A stretch of DNA of 45,925 nucleotides from NCBI RefSeq assembly GCF_000730665.1, contig NZ_BBIV01000015.1:1-45925 (forward strand), given 5' to 3'. Within the stretch, counting starts at the first letter, position 1; every line of letters begins with the position of its first letter. The notes beneath the pieces were generated by a model. It searched no databases. It was not told where the DNA came from and saw only the letters and a program-made list of their open reading frames with translations. Both the position numbers and the translations under genes were made by a program. The DNA comes from Pseudomonas plecoglossicida NBRC 103162 = DSM 15088. GTDB lineage: Bacteria > Pseudomonadota > Gammaproteobacteria > Pseudomonadales > Pseudomonadaceae. Positions 25,073 to 37,600 of the stretch are shown here, one piece after another.

Positions 25073-25672
25073 CTAGTTGGTATACACGGGCCCCACGCCC
25101 AAGCCCCAGATGATCACGGTAGCAGCCATGATCGCCACCAGTACCACCAGCCCCACTGCCAGCACGGAGCTGGAGAACAGGAAGCCTTCATCCGATGGAA
25201 TGTTCATGAACGTCGGCAAGCCGACATACAGCAGGTACACGGTGTAGCAGATGGCCGCAGTGCCCACCAGCATGCCCAGCCAAAGGTGTGGATAGAGCGC
25301 CGCCAGGCCGCCGAGGAACAGCGGGGTGGCGGTGTAGGTGGCGAAGGCGATGCATTGGGCCATGGATGGGTTGGCATCGTAGGTGCGGGCCATCCAGTGA
25401 ATGAACGCCCCCATCACCGCCACCCCGGCGAGCATCGCCAGGTAGGACATGATGCTCATCCACAGCGCGCTTTCCAGGGTCAACATCACCGCCGGCCGGC
25501 CACCGATCACCCAGCCTACCTGGGTGGTGCCGATGAATGCCGAAACGGCCGGGATCGCCGCCAGGATCAGCGTATGGGTCAGGTACATGTGGCTGATGCT
25601 TTCTTCTTCCCCGCGAATTTCGCGCCATTCCTGATCAGGATGGGTAAAAAGACCTACAACGTGATGAATCAT
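25073..25672 (-). CDS. Yip1-domain inner membrane protein
   Basis: A 199-residue protein with about five transmembrane segments after an amphipathic N-terminus (MIHHVVGLFTHPDQEWREI). The start HHVVGLFTHPDQEW and the conserved helices match the bacterial YIP1 family, of unknown function. GAGGAG 8 bases before ATG 25672 favours it over GTG 25681. It is transcribed away from ttcA; 264 bases lie between the two starts. Confidence 0.85.
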   Translation of the reverse strand: MIHHVVGLFTHPDQEWREIRGEEESISHMYLTHTLILAAIPAVSAFIGTTQVGWVIGGRPAVMLTLESALWMSIMSYLAMLAGVAVMGAFIHWMARTYDANPSMAQCIAFATYTATPLFLGGLAALYPHLWLGMLVGTAAICYTVYLLYVGLPTFMNIPSDEGFLFSSSVLAVGLVVLVAIMAATVIIWGLGVGPVYTN

Positions 25673-25936
25673 GCCGGTCACTCCTCTCAGTGTTGCCTAT
25701 CGCCCCCCAGACGGAGCGCAAGCGGCCCGAGGCCAGGACAACCGATGCAAGCGGTAATGTGGCCTTATGTCGCAGTATAGGAAGCCGTTCCCGGCACAAA
25801 CTCGGCTTTTTAGAGCAAATTGCGCTGTCAATAGCGCTGCTGATTACATTGAAGTCTTTGTCGGTTAGCCCTACGCCCGCGCCCGGTTTGTGCGTAAAAT
25901 GGCCGCCTTTTGTCACACCTCGCGGATTCAAGCGCT

Positions 25937-26761
25937 ATGGGCACCCTCTCGGTCAACCAGAACAAACTGCAAAAACGCCTGCGTCGACTCGCTGGCGAAG
26001 CCATCACCGACTACAACATGATCGAGGATGGCGACAAGGTCATGGTCTGCCTGTCCGGCGGCAAGGACAGCTACACCATGCTCGACGTTCTGTTGCACCT
26101 GCAGAAGGTGGCACCGATCAAGTTCGAGATCGTCGCGGTGAACATGGACCAGAAGCAGCCGGGTTTCCCCGAGCATGTGCTGCCGGCCTACCTCAAGGAA
26201 CTGGGCGTCGAATACCACATCGTCGAGAAGGACACCTACTCGGTAGTGAAGGAGCTGGTACCCGAGGGCAAGACCACTTGCTCGCTGTGCTCGCGCCTGC
26301 GCCGTGGCACCCTGTACACCTTCGCCGACGAGATCGGCGCGACCAAGATGGCCCTGGGGCACCACCGCGACGACATCGTCGAGACCTTCTTCCTCAACAT
26401 GTTCTTCAACGGCTCGCTCAAGGGCATGCCGCCGAAGCTGTGCGCCGACGACGGGCGCAACGTGGTGATCCGCCCGCTGGCCTACTGCAGCGAGAAGGAC
26501 ATCCAGGCCTACTCGGACATGAAGGAATTCCCGATCATTCCGTGCAACCTGTGCGGTTCCCAGGAGAACCTGCAGCGCCAGGTGGTCAAGGACATGCTGG
26601 TGGAGTGGGAGCGCAAGCACCCGGGTCGCACCGAGAGCATCTTCCGCGCCCTGCAGAACGTTGCCCCGTCGCAGCTGGCCGACCGCAACCTGTTCGACTT
26701 CACCAGCCTGAAGATCGACGAAAGCGCCACCCCGCGCTTCCTCGACGTGCTGAACATCTGA
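25937..26761 (+). CDS. ttcA: tRNA 2-thiocytidine synthetase TtcA
   Basis: A 274-residue PP-loop ATPase (SGGKDS at residues 40-45) that makes 2-thiocytidine at position 32 of certain tRNAs. The Fe-S binding cysteines are visible: CSLC at 115/118 and CNLC at 203/206. The ATG at 25937 begins the conserved [15 protein letters not shown] sequence; a TTG at 25910 would add nine residues and looks less likely. The Tag-like gene starts 4 bases after the stop, so the two form an operon. Confidence 0.96.
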   Translation: MGTLSVNQNKLQKRLRRLAGEAITDYNMIEDGDKVMVCLSGGKDSYTMLDVLLHLQKVAPIKFEIVAVNMDQKQPGFPEHVLPAYLKELGVEYHIVEKDTYSVVKELVPEGKTTCSLCSRLRRGTLYTFADEIGATKMALGHHRDDIVETFFLNMFFNGSLKGMPPKLCADDGRNVVIRPLAYCSEKDIQAYSDMKEFPIIPCNLCGSQENLQRQVVKDMLVEWERKHPGRTESIFRALQNVAPSQLADRNLFDFTSLKIDESATPRFLDVLNI

Positions 26762-26765
26762 GCCC

Positions 26766-27437
26766 ATGCGCGATTACCAGTGGTTGCACGAGTACTGCCT
26801 GAACCGCTTCGGTTCGGCCCAGGCGCTCGAAGCCTTCCTGCCGCAACCGCGCAGCCCGGCGCAGTTGCGCGACATCAGCGATGACCGCTACCTGTCGACC
26901 CTGGCCCTGCGTGTATTCCGTGCAGGCCTCAAGCACAGCCTGGTAGACGCCAAGTGGCCGGCGTTCGAGCAGGTGTTCTTCGGCTTCGACCCGGAGAAAG
27001 TGGTGCTGATGGGCGCCGAGCACCTGGAACGGCTGATGCATGACGAACGCATCATTCGCCACCTGGGCAAGCTCAATAGCGTGCCGCGCAATGCGCAGAT
27101 GATCCTGGATGTGGCGAAGGAGAAGGGCAGTTTCGGCGCGTTCATCGCCGATTGGCCGGTGAGCGATATCGTCGGCTTGTGGAAGTACCTGGCCAAGCAG
27201 GGCAATCAGATGGGCGGGCTGTCGGCACCGCGCTTCCTGCGCATGGTTGGCAAGGACACGTTCATACCCACCGATGACATGGCGGCGGCGCTGATTGCGC
27301 AGAAGATCATCGACAAGCCGCCGACCAGCCAGCGCGACCTGGCATTGGTGCAGCAGGCATTCAACCAGTGGCACGAAGAGAGCGGGCGACCGCTGTGCCA
27401 GCTGTCGGTGATGCTGGCGCATACCGTCAACCATTGA
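26766..27437 (+). CDS. DNA-3-methyladenine glycosylase I-like protein (HhH-GPD superfamily)
   Basis: A 223-residue protein whose central part aligns by eye with Tag: FEQVFFGFDPEKVVLM, then RLMHDERIIRHLGKLNSVPRNAQMILDV and GSFGAFIADWP match the Tag pattern (recent damage-recognition helices and RN.AKI..). Tag excises 3-methyladenine from DNA. It lacks the clear zinc-binding N-terminal Cys of E. coli Tag, so substrate range may differ. It is probably co-transcribed with ttcA. Confidence 0.78.
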   Translation: MRDYQWLHEYCLNRFGSAQALEAFLPQPRSPAQLRDISDDRYLSTLALRVFRAGLKHSLVDAKWPAFEQVFFGFDPEKVVLMGAEHLERLMHDERIIRHLGKLNSVPRNAQMILDVAKEKGSFGAFIADWPVSDIVGLWKYLAKQGNQMGGLSAPRFLRMVGKDTFIPTDDMAAALIAQKIIDKPPTSQRDLALVQQAFNQWHEESGRPLCQLSVMLAHTVNH

Positions 27438-27460
27438 GACCGTCGGGGCCGCGGTGCGGC

Positions 27461-27504
27461 CCTGTGGGAGCTGGCTTGCCAGCGATTGGGCTGCGCAGCA
27501 GCCC
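27461..27504. repeat. Single REP unit
   Basis: TGTGGGAGCTGGCTTGCCAG core variant followed by CGAT and a GGGCTGCGCAGCAGCCC hairpin. It lies between the convergent Tag-like and DUF2069 genes. Confidence 0.75.
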
Positions 27505-27509
27505 TGATT

Positions 27510-27923
27510 TCAACTCCCTTCGCCCGCCAAGCGCCGCTCCTGCTGAAACTTCCAGCGCACATACAGCAGCCCACTGACAAACAACCCCAGGCTCACCAAA
27601 ATCTCAACCCAGCCAAATACCGCGCGCGCCGGGTCGAACGCCGCCAGCACGCCCTTGATGAAATAGATGTTCACCACAAAGCAGGTCCAGGCATGCGCCC
27701 GGGCACTGCCCATCAGCATGCCCGGCACCAGCAACAGCAGCGGCACCAGCTCGATCGCCAGAATCACCCCGACCCGCGCCCCATGCAGGTTGGCGAACCA
27801 CAGGTTGTTCACCACCAGCAACGCGATCAGGCCAAAGAAGCAGGCCAGGCTCAGCGCCCGCGTCAGGCGCACGCGCGGTTCCAGCCACGCCAGTGGCGGC
27901 AGCACCTTGGGTTTTCTCGCCAC
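27510..27923 (-). CDS. DUF2069 membrane protein
   Basis: A 137-residue protein with about four transmembrane helices and a basic N-terminus (ARKPKVLPPLAWLEPRV). The pattern LVVNNLWFANLHGARVGVILAIELVPLLLLVPGM matches the DUF2069 family of proteobacterial inner-membrane proteins, no assigned function. GTG 27923 has GGAG 7 bases upstream. The longer in-frame stretch up to 28058 overlaps wrbA and is not coding. It starts within two bases of the wrbA stop, so it is coupled to it. Confidence 0.85.
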   Translation of the reverse strand: MARKPKVLPPLAWLEPRVRLTRALSLACFFGLIALLVVNNLWFANLHGARVGVILAIELVPLLLLVPGMLMGSARAHAWTCFVVNIYFIKGVLAAFDPARAVFGWVEILVSLGLFVSGLLYVRWKFQQERRLAGEGS

Positions 27924-27924
27924 G

Positions 27925-28871
<947 letters not shown>

Positions 28872-28956
28872 GTCGGGTCGCATCCAGCTGGGTGTGGCGG
28901 CTATTCTAACCGCAGCGACTGACCCATTTGCTCGAAAACTTGAGAAGGATTGACCC

Positions 28957-29421
28957 ATGGCAAGGCGTTTGGCAGCAGTACTGGCCATCACCGCGAGCCT
29001 GTTGCTCGGTGGTTGCGGTGCCGACTACGGCGTGGACCAACACGGTAATACGGTAAAGGCCGAGCAGCTCGACGGGCACTGGCTGGTGCTCAATTACTGG
29101 GCCGAATGGTGCGGCCCGTGCCGTACTGAAATTCCGGAGCTCAATACTGCGGCCAAGCAGTGGGCAGCCGATGGCATCAAGGTGGTGGGGGTGAACTTCG
29201 ACGGGTTGCAGGGGCAAGAGCTGAAGCAGGCGGTCGATACCTTGGGCATCGGTTTCACCGTGCTGGCCCAGGACCCGGCCGAGCGCTACGACCTGCCGCG
29301 CAGCGAGGCGCTGCCGGTGACCTACATCATCGATGACAAGGGCAAGGTGCGGGAGCAGCTGCTGGGCGAGCAGACCCTGGAAGGGCTGCAGGCCAAGATC
29401 AAGGCCCTGAAAGGCGCTTGA
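28957..29421 (+). CDS. TlpA-like thioredoxin-fold lipoprotein
   Basis: A 154-residue periplasmic thiol-disulfide protein. The signal peptide ends in the lipobox LLGGC (lipidated Cys20) and the redox motif is NYWAEWCGPC (Cys52/Cys55), with the cis-Pro in ALPVTYIID. TlpA-family proteins reduce or resolve thiols during cytochrome or cofactor maturation. AAGGA lies 7 bases before the ATG. It is divergent from the ArsC-like gene across 85 bases. Confidence 0.92.
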   Translation: MARRLAAVLAITASLLLGGCGADYGVDQHGNTVKAEQLDGHWLVLNYWAEWCGPCRTEIPELNTAAKQWAADGIKVVGVNFDGLQGQELKQAVDTLGIGFTVLAQDPAERYDLPRSEALPVTYIIDDKGKVREQLLGEQTLEGLQAKIKALKGA

Positions 29422-29430
29422 TGCAGGTTT

Positions 29431-29534
29431 GCACCGGCCTCATCGCCGGCAAGCCGGCTCCCACAGCTACCCCGCAGTTCTTCAGCCCTGTGGGGCTCCT
29501 GTGGGAGCCGGCTTGCCGGCGATAGGGCCGGTAC
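29431..29534. repeat. Inverted REP pair
   Basis: Two units (about 29431-29466 and 29499-29534) with GCCGGCAAGCCGGC-type cores and outer GTACCGGCC-like ends facing each other. It lies between the convergent TlpA-like and META-domain genes. Confidence 0.88.
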
Positions 29535-29547
29535 AGCCAACAGGGAA

Positions 29548-29952
29548 TCAGCCTTCCTCAGGCCAGAAGCGCAAAGGCTTACCCTCAGCCGGCCAGAAGC
29601 GCATCTGCTCCACCGGCGACACATCCCAGCGCTCCACCGTCTCCAGAGCCTGCAAGAAGCGCTTCTCCTGCTCCATCAGCGCTGGCGCGCACAGCTTGCG
29701 GGTCTTGCCGACCTTGCCGAAGCTCAGGTGCTCGCCGTCCAGGGTATAGGGCGCGAACCAATGGTTGCAGCCGCCATTGCCATAGGCGCGGCCATCGCTG
29801 GCCAAGGTCAGGGTCAAGTGGCTGTAGTCGATCAGCGGACGCTCACCGATCCACTCCAGCACATAGCTGCGTTCCTGCTGCAGCTTCGAAGGTTCGGCGG
29901 CGCAGCCGAGCAGGGCGCTGGCAATCAGCGCGCCGGTCAACACATGTTTCAC
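29548..29952 (-). CDS. META-domain lipoprotein (HslJ-like)
   Basis: A 134-residue lipoprotein: GTG start, signal with lipobox ALLGC (Cys17), and a META/HslJ-like domain with GNGGCNHWFAPYTLDGEHLSFGKVGKTRKLC and the helix PALMEQEKRFLQAL. HslJ-type proteins are linked to outer-membrane stress and novobiocin tolerance in E. coli. The GTG at 29952 has AGGAG 8 bases upstream. It overlaps the stop of the upstream double-CxxC gene by 4 bases. The last residues carry a short repeat (MRFWPAEGKPLRFWPEEG). Confidence 0.85.
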   Translation of the reverse strand: MKHVLTGALIASALLGCAAEPSKLQQERSYVLEWIGERPLIDYSHLTLTLASDGRAYGNGGCNHWFAPYTLDGEHLSFGKVGKTRKLCAPALMEQEKRFLQALETVERWDVSPVEQMRFWPAEGKPLRFWPEEG

Positions 29953-30386
29953 GCAGCGCTCTCCTGGCATTTCGGGCACAGGTGCTTGTCGCCGCGGCTG
30001 GCCCAACCCAGCTCGGCGATGCGCGCGGTGGCGGCCGGTTGGCGGGCTTTCTTGCCCAGCTTGGCGTCCACGGCGAATTCGAAGTCCAGCACCGCGTCGC
30101 AGCTGTCGCACTCGACCTGCCAGGTGAGGATCTCCAGTTCGTTGAACACCGGGCCGCTGGCCACGGCGACCCACTGGCCGCGCGGGTTGATCAGGTGGCG
30201 CACGCTTTCCACGGTCAGGCGCATGGCCAGGTCCTTGCTGCCCTTGAGGGTGACCAGCAGGGTATCGCCCTTGTGCATCGAACCACCGTTGCCGGTCACC
30301 TGGTAACGGCCCGGTACCAGGGCGCGGCACTCGATCAGGGTGTGTTGCGGGTTGAAAAGGGTGTAGCGGAAATCGTGCTCGACCAT
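29949..30386 (-). CDS. Conserved protein with two CxxC pairs (zinc-ribbon-like)
   Basis: A 145-residue cytoplasmic protein I do not recognise as a named family. Two CxxC pairs (Cys93/Cys96 in VECDSCDAVLDFEF; Cys137/Cys140 in HLCPKCQESAA) suggest a zinc or Fe-S site formed late in the chain. The N-terminal half (DFRYTLFNPQHTLIECRALVPGRYQVTGNGG) looks like a small beta-barrel. It is translationally coupled to the META lipoprotein by a 4-base overlap. Function unknown. Confidence 0.8.
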   Translation of the reverse strand: MVEHDFRYTLFNPQHTLIECRALVPGRYQVTGNGGSMHKGDTLLVTLKGSKDLAMRLTVESVRHLINPRGQWVAVASGPVFNELEILTWQVECDSCDAVLDFEFAVDAKLGKKARQPAATARIAELGWASRGDKHLCPKCQESAA

Positions 30387-30417
30387 GGGTCCTCCAGAAA
30401 TGCCGCGTATCCTAGCA

Positions 30418-31407
30418 TTAACCCGAGACCTGATTCTGCGGATTGCCAGCCGCCCAGCGGATGATGTTGTCCAGGGTGGTCGCGGCTATGGCGTCGAGGG
30501 CTTCGCGCGTCAGGAAGGCCTGGTGGGCGGTGACGATCACATTGGGGAAGGTCAGCAGCCGGGCCAGCACGTCGTCCTGCAGCGGCAGGTCCGAACGGTC
30601 TTCGAAGAACAGCTGCGCTTCCTCTTCATAGACGTCCAGGCCCAGGTAGCCAAGTTGCCCGCTCTTGAGCGCATCGATCAGCGCCGGTGTGTCCACCAGC
30701 GCGCCGCGGCCGGTGTTGATCAACATTGCGCCGGGCTGCAGCAGGGCCAGGCTGCGGGCATTGATGAGGTGTTTGGTGTGCTCGGTCAATGGGCAATGCA
30801 GGCTGATGATCCGCGCCTCGCGCAGCAGTTCGGGCAGTTCCAGGTAGCGAGCCCCCAGCGCCAGCAGCTCGGGGTTGGGGTAGGGATCGTAGGCCAGCAG
30901 TTGGCAGCCGAAGCCGGCCATGATGCGGGCGAAAGCGACACCGATCTGGCCGGTGCCGACCACGCCGACAGTCTTGCCATGCAGGTCGAAGCCGGTCAGG
31001 CCATGCAGGGTGAAGTCACCTTCGCGGGTGCGGTTGTAGGCGCGGTGCAGACGGCGGTTGAGTGCCAGGATCAAGGCGACGGCATGTTCGGCCACCGCAT
31101 GCGGCGAATAGGCCGGCACGCGTACCACCGCCAGGCCCAGGCGCTGGGCGGCGGCCAGGTCGACATGGTTGTAGCCGGCCGAACGCAGGGCGATCAGGCG
31201 CGTGCCGCCAGCGGCCAGGCGCTGCAGGACCTGCGCGTCGAGCCCGTCGTTGATGAAGGCGCACACCACTTCGAAGCCCTGGGCCAGGGCGGCGGTGTCG
31301 AGGGTCAGGCGGGCGGGCTGGAAGTGCAGCTCCAGGGGCATGCCGCGGCTGGCCTGGGTGAAGCTTTCCTGGTCGTAGTGCTGGCTGCTGAACAACAGGG
31401 CGCGCAT
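30418..31407 (-). CDS. ldhA: D-lactate dehydrogenase (2-hydroxyacid dehydrogenase family)
   Basis: A 329-residue NAD-dependent enzyme converting pyruvate and D-lactate. It has the Rossmann motif VGVVGTGQIGVAFA, the substrate Arg in LIALRSAGYNHVD, the catalytic Glu in YEEEAQLFFEDRS and His in VIVTAHQAFLT. Fermentative LdhA is the close match (329 residues in E. coli). It lies directly downstream of gacS-proximal sequence in the conserved order ldhA-gacS. Confidence 0.93.
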   Translation of the reverse strand: MRALLFSSQHYDQESFTQASRGMPLELHFQPARLTLDTAALAQGFEVVCAFINDGLDAQVLQRLAAGGTRLIALRSAGYNHVDLAAAQRLGLAVVRVPAYSPHAVAEHAVALILALNRRLHRAYNRTREGDFTLHGLTGFDLHGKTVGVVGTGQIGVAFARIMAGFGCQLLAYDPYPNPELLALGARYLELPELLREARIISLHCPLTEHTKHLINARSLALLQPGAMLINTGRGALVDTPALIDALKSGQLGYLGLDVYEEEAQLFFEDRSDLPLQDDVLARLLTFPNVIVTAHQAFLTREALDAIAATTLDNIIRWAAGNPQNQVSG

Positions 31408-31470
31408 GGTCGGTGTTCCTTTTGCGAGGTTGTGGGATTGTAGCCAGCGGGTTGGGCTGAAGTGTTGATC

Positions 31471-31490
31471 TGCACCGGCCTCATCGCCGG
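31471..31490. repeat. Half REP unit abutting the gacS stop codon
   Basis: TGCACCGGCCTCATCGCCGG is the outer half of the common REP unit and ends exactly where the gacS stop codon (31491-31493) begins. The inner half is missing, suggesting truncation at the gene edge. Confidence 0.7.
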
Positions 31491-34250
<2,760 letters not shown>

Positions 34251-34445
34251 ACCAGCCTCCTGTCATGTGCCTGTACGGCGCAGCCAAAGCCACGCGCCAA
34301 AGCGGAAAGTTACTCCGCCTGACGCGTGATTGCACCCCTTTGCCGGTGTTTTCGCAGGGCGGCACGGCATTGGTCGCAGGGCGGTTGCCTAGATCGGAAG
34401 CATCCTCAATAATTGCGCGCAACTGAGAATGCATGGCAGTTGCCA

Positions 34446-35162
34446 ATGAATCCCGTAGCTATTCACACTTCAAACATCCTGGCCATCGAGGATGACCCAG
34501 TGCTGGGCGCCTACCTGCACGAGGAGTTGCAGCGTGGTGGCTTTCAGGTGACCTGGTGCCGAAATGGTCTCGAAGGCCTCGAGACGGCCGGTCGGCAGAC
34601 CTTCGACGTGGTCCTGATGGATATCCTGCTGCCTGGGCTGAACGGTCTGGACGCCCTGGCCCAACTGCGTCGGCGCAGCGCCACGCCGGTGATCCTGATG
34701 TCGGCGCTGGGAGCTGAAGCCGATCGTATCTGTGGCTTCCAGCGGGGGGCCGACGACTACCTGCCCAAGCCCTTCAGCATGGCCGAGTTGCAGGTACGGA
34801 TCGAAGCGATCCTGCGTCGGGTCGCTCTCGAACGTCGCCACCAGCCGCTGGCGGACGTTGCCACGGGGGAGTTGCGCTTCGACGACGGCCTTTGCGATGT
34901 CAGCCTGGGTGGCCAGCACGCGGGCCTTACGCCAAGCGAATACCGCTTGTTCGACGTCCTCAATCGCAATTTCGACGAGGTGCTGAGCAAGCCCTTCCTG
35001 TATCAGCAGGTGTTGCAGCGTGGCTATTCGCGGCATGACCGCAGCCTGGACATGCATGTCAGCCAGATTCGCCGCAAGCTCAAGGCCATCGGCTACCACG
35101 AGCGGCAGATCCGTACCGTATGGGGCAAGGGCTACGTGCTCAGTGTCGGCGAGGCGGAGTGA
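34446..35162 (+). CDS. OmpR-family response regulator
   Basis: A 238-residue regulator with a receiver domain (IEDDP at about 16-20, Asp59 in VVLMDILLPGLNG, Lys in LPKPFSMAELQVR) and a winged helix (about 140-235, with RGYSRHDRSLDMHVSQIRRKL). The ATG at 34446 is preferred over TTG 34413; the ribosome site is weak for both. Divergent from gacS and paired with the kinase 3 bases downstream. In P. aeruginosa the same place between gacS and cysM holds pirR/pirS, which control a siderophore receptor; no receptor gene is here. Confidence 0.9.
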   Translation: MNPVAIHTSNILAIEDDPVLGAYLHEELQRGGFQVTWCRNGLEGLETAGRQTFDVVLMDILLPGLNGLDALAQLRRRSATPVILMSALGAEADRICGFQRGADDYLPKPFSMAELQVRIEAILRRVALERRHQPLADVATGELRFDDGLCDVSLGGQHAGLTPSEYRLFDVLNRNFDEVLSKPFLYQQVLQRGYSRHDRSLDMHVSQIRRKLKAIGYHERQIRTVWGKGYVLSVGEAE

Positions 35163-35165
35163 GCG

Positions 35166-36527
35166 ATGCTCGACCGTCATTCGCTGTTCTGGAAACTGGC
35201 CATCCTGCTGGTGGGCTTCTGCCTGCTGATGATCGGCCTGAGCTACACCTGGGGCCGGCACATGGAGACCCAGAACGCCTTCCTTGATGCACCCGCTCGC
35301 CAGGTACTGCGCGGCTATGCCAGCGAGGCCGAGCAGGCTTGGCGCAGTGGCGGCCAGGCCGGGCTGGACCAGTGGGTCGCGGCCATGCAGGCGCGCGAGC
35401 AGGGCTGGATCGGTGTGCTCGACACCCACCTGCAGCCTTTGAACAGCGCCACCCTCGGCCCGGACATCATGCAACGCCTGACTCGCCTGCGCGGCGTCGA
35501 CTGGCCGATGAGCCGGCGCAGCATCGACCAGCCCTGGCTGCGCATTGCGTTTCCCGGGGCGCCGGAGCAGGGGATGCTGGTGATCGAGTTGCCCAAGCGC
35601 TTCACGCCCGGTCAGTACCAGGTGGCCTGGCGCATCGTCACCAACGGCATCATCCCGGGCCTGTTCACTTTGCTGCTGTGCGTCGGCCTTTACCGCATGC
35701 TGATCGTGCCGCTCAACCAGCTGCGCGAACAGGCCAATGCCTGGCGCGCCGACCAGCTTTCGGCACGCCTCGATTCGCGCACCATCGCCCGCCACGACGA
35801 ACTGGGCGAACTGGCCCGGGCCTTCGACCAGATGGCCGAGCGGTTGCAGGGCACGGTGGCCATGCAGCAGCAACTGCTGCGGGATCTGTCCCACGAGATG
35901 CGCACACCATTGAGCCGGTTGCGCGTGGCCTGTGATGGGGAAACCGATCTGGAGCGCCTGCGCGAGCGGCTGAGCCGGGAAGTGGACTGCATGCAGCAGC
36001 TGGTCGAGGACACCTTGCAGTTGGCCTGGCAGGATGCCGAGCGAGCACCGATGAATCTTGAGCCAATCCAGCTGCAGGCGCTGTGGGAGCTGCTGGTCGA
36101 GGATGCCTGCTATGAAAGTGGCTGGTCGTCCGAGCGCTTGCGTTGCGAACTGCCGGCCCATTGCTGGGTACAGGGCAACCTCAATCATCTGGCCCAGGCC
36201 GTGGAGAACATGCTGCGCAACGCTGTTCGTCACTCGCCGCGCGACGGTGAGGTACGACTGGGCGGCCAGCGCGAGGGGAGCTACTGGCGATTGTGGCTGG
36301 AGGACGAGGGCGGTGGCGTGGACGATGATGACCTGGAACGGATCTTCGCGCCGTTCTCCCGACTGGATGGGTCGCGCCCCGGAGATGGTGGTTTCGGCCT
36401 GGGGTTGAGCATCGCCCGCAGTGCGATCCAGCGCCAGGGCGGCACGCTGTGGGCCGAGAATGGCAAGCGGGGGCTGCGCCTGTGCATGCGCCTGCCGGTC
36501 CATGCGCCGGCTGTGCTGTCCCCCTGA
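35166..36527 (+). CDS. Sensor histidine kinase
   Basis: A 453-residue membrane kinase: TM1 at about 6-26, periplasmic domain of about 135 residues, TM2 at about 162-182, HAMP, HisKA with His243 (LLRDLSHEMRTPLSRL), and HATPase with NMLRNAVRHS, DEGGGVDDDDLERIF and FGLGLSIARSAI. In the G1 box the usual DxGxG is read as EDEGGGV, a mild variant. Partner of the regulator 3 bases upstream. Signal unknown; position suggests PirS-like siderophore sensing. Confidence 0.9.
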   Translation: MLDRHSLFWKLAILLVGFCLLMIGLSYTWGRHMETQNAFLDAPARQVLRGYASEAEQAWRSGGQAGLDQWVAAMQAREQGWIGVLDTHLQPLNSATLGPDIMQRLTRLRGVDWPMSRRSIDQPWLRIAFPGAPEQGMLVIELPKRFTPGQYQVAWRIVTNGIIPGLFTLLLCVGLYRMLIVPLNQLREQANAWRADQLSARLDSRTIARHDELGELARAFDQMAERLQGTVAMQQQLLRDLSHEMRTPLSRLRVACDGETDLERLRERLSREVDCMQQLVEDTLQLAWQDAERAPMNLEPIQLQALWELLVEDACYESGWSSERLRCELPAHCWVQGNLNHLAQAVENMLRNAVRHSPRDGEVRLGGQREGSYWRLWLEDEGGGVDDDDLERIFAPFSRLDGSRPGDGGFGLGLSIARSAIQRQGGTLWAENGKRGLRLCMRLPVHAPAVLSP

Positions 36528-36542
36528 GCGCCTGAGAAGAGC

Positions 36543-36580
36543 GCTATCGCTGTAGGAGCCGGCTTGCCGGCGATAGGGCC
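36543..36580. repeat. Single REP unit
   Basis: GCTATCGCTGTAGGAGCCGG followed by CTTGCCGGCGATAGGGCC: one unit with the GCCGGCTTGCCGGC core, between the kinase and cysM genes. Confidence 0.8.
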
Positions 36581-36700
36581 ATCACTGGCGACACAAGGCC
36601 ATATAGCTTGTAGCTATATTCACCACAGATTGCGTGATATGGCGGCGAAGGGTTTGCCGGTATGATAGGCGCCCCTGCCGTCCGGATTGTGAAATACACC

Positions 36701-37600
36701 ATGACCTTGCAGTACCCAACCATCGCCGATTGCGTCGGCAATACGCCCCTGGTTCGCCTGCAGCGCATCGCTGGAGAAACCAGCAACACCCTCCTGCTCA
36801 AGCTCGAAGGTAACAATCCTGCCGGCTCGGTGAAGGACCGCCCGGCGCTGTCGATGATCACCCGTGCCGAACTGCGCGGCCAGATCAAGCCTGGCGACAC
36901 CCTGATCGAAGCCACCTCCGGCAACACCGGCATCGCCCTGGCCATGGCGGCGGCGATCAAGGGTTACAAGATGATCCTGATCATGCCCGACAACTCCACC
37001 GCCGAGCGCAAGGCTGCCATGACAGCCTACGGTGCCGAGCTGATCCTGGTGACCAAGGAAGAGGGCATGGAAGGCGCCCGCGACCTGGCCGAGAAGCTGC
37101 AGGCCGAAGGCCGCGGCCTGGTCCTCGACCAGTTCGCCAACGGCGACAACCCGATCGCCCACTACAACAGCACTGGCCCGGAGATCTGGCAGCAGACCCA
37201 GGGCACCATCACCCATTTCGTCAGCTCCATGGGCACCACCGGCACCATCATGGGCTGCTCGCAGTACCTCAAGGAGCAGAACCCGGCGGTGCAGATCGTC
37301 GGCTTGCAACCGATGGAAGGCTCGGCAATTCCGGGCATCCGCCGCTGGCCCGAGGAATACCTGCCGAAAATCTTCGACGCCACCCGTGTCGACCGCGTGG
37401 TGGACATGTCCCAGCAAGAGGCCGAGGACACCACCCGCCGTCTTGCCCGTGAAGAGGGCATTTTCTGCGGTGTGTCTTCCGGTGGTGCGGTGGCAGCCAT
37501 GCTGCGCCTGTCCCGAGAAGTGGAAAATGCCGTGATGGTCGCGATCATCTGCGACCGCGGCGACCGTTACCTGTCCACCGGCCTGTTCGACCCGAGCTAA
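36701..37600 (+). CDS. cysM: Cysteine synthase B
   Basis: A 299-residue PLP enzyme making cysteine (or S-sulfocysteine from thiosulfate) from O-acetylserine. The PLP lysine is Lys45 in AGSVKDRPALSM; the substrate loop is EATSGNTGIAL. CysM rather than CysK is indicated by length, by the EEYLPKIFDATRVD segment and by its place next to rlmD and relA as in other pseudomonads. The start at 36701 begins the family sequence (MTLQYPTIADCVGNTPLVRL). The rlmD ATG follows its TAA with no gap. Confidence 0.95.
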   Translation: MTLQYPTIADCVGNTPLVRLQRIAGETSNTLLLKLEGNNPAGSVKDRPALSMITRAELRGQIKPGDTLIEATSGNTGIALAMAAAIKGYKMILIMPDNSTAERKAAMTAYGAELILVTKEEGMEGARDLAEKLQAEGRGLVLDQFANGDNPIAHYNSTGPEIWQQTQGTITHFVSSMGTTGTIMGCSQYLKEQNPAVQIVGLQPMEGSAIPGIRRWPEEYLPKIFDATRVDRVVDMSQQEAEDTTRRLAREEGIFCGVSSGGAVAAMLRLSREVENAVMVAIICDRGDRYLSTGLFDPS

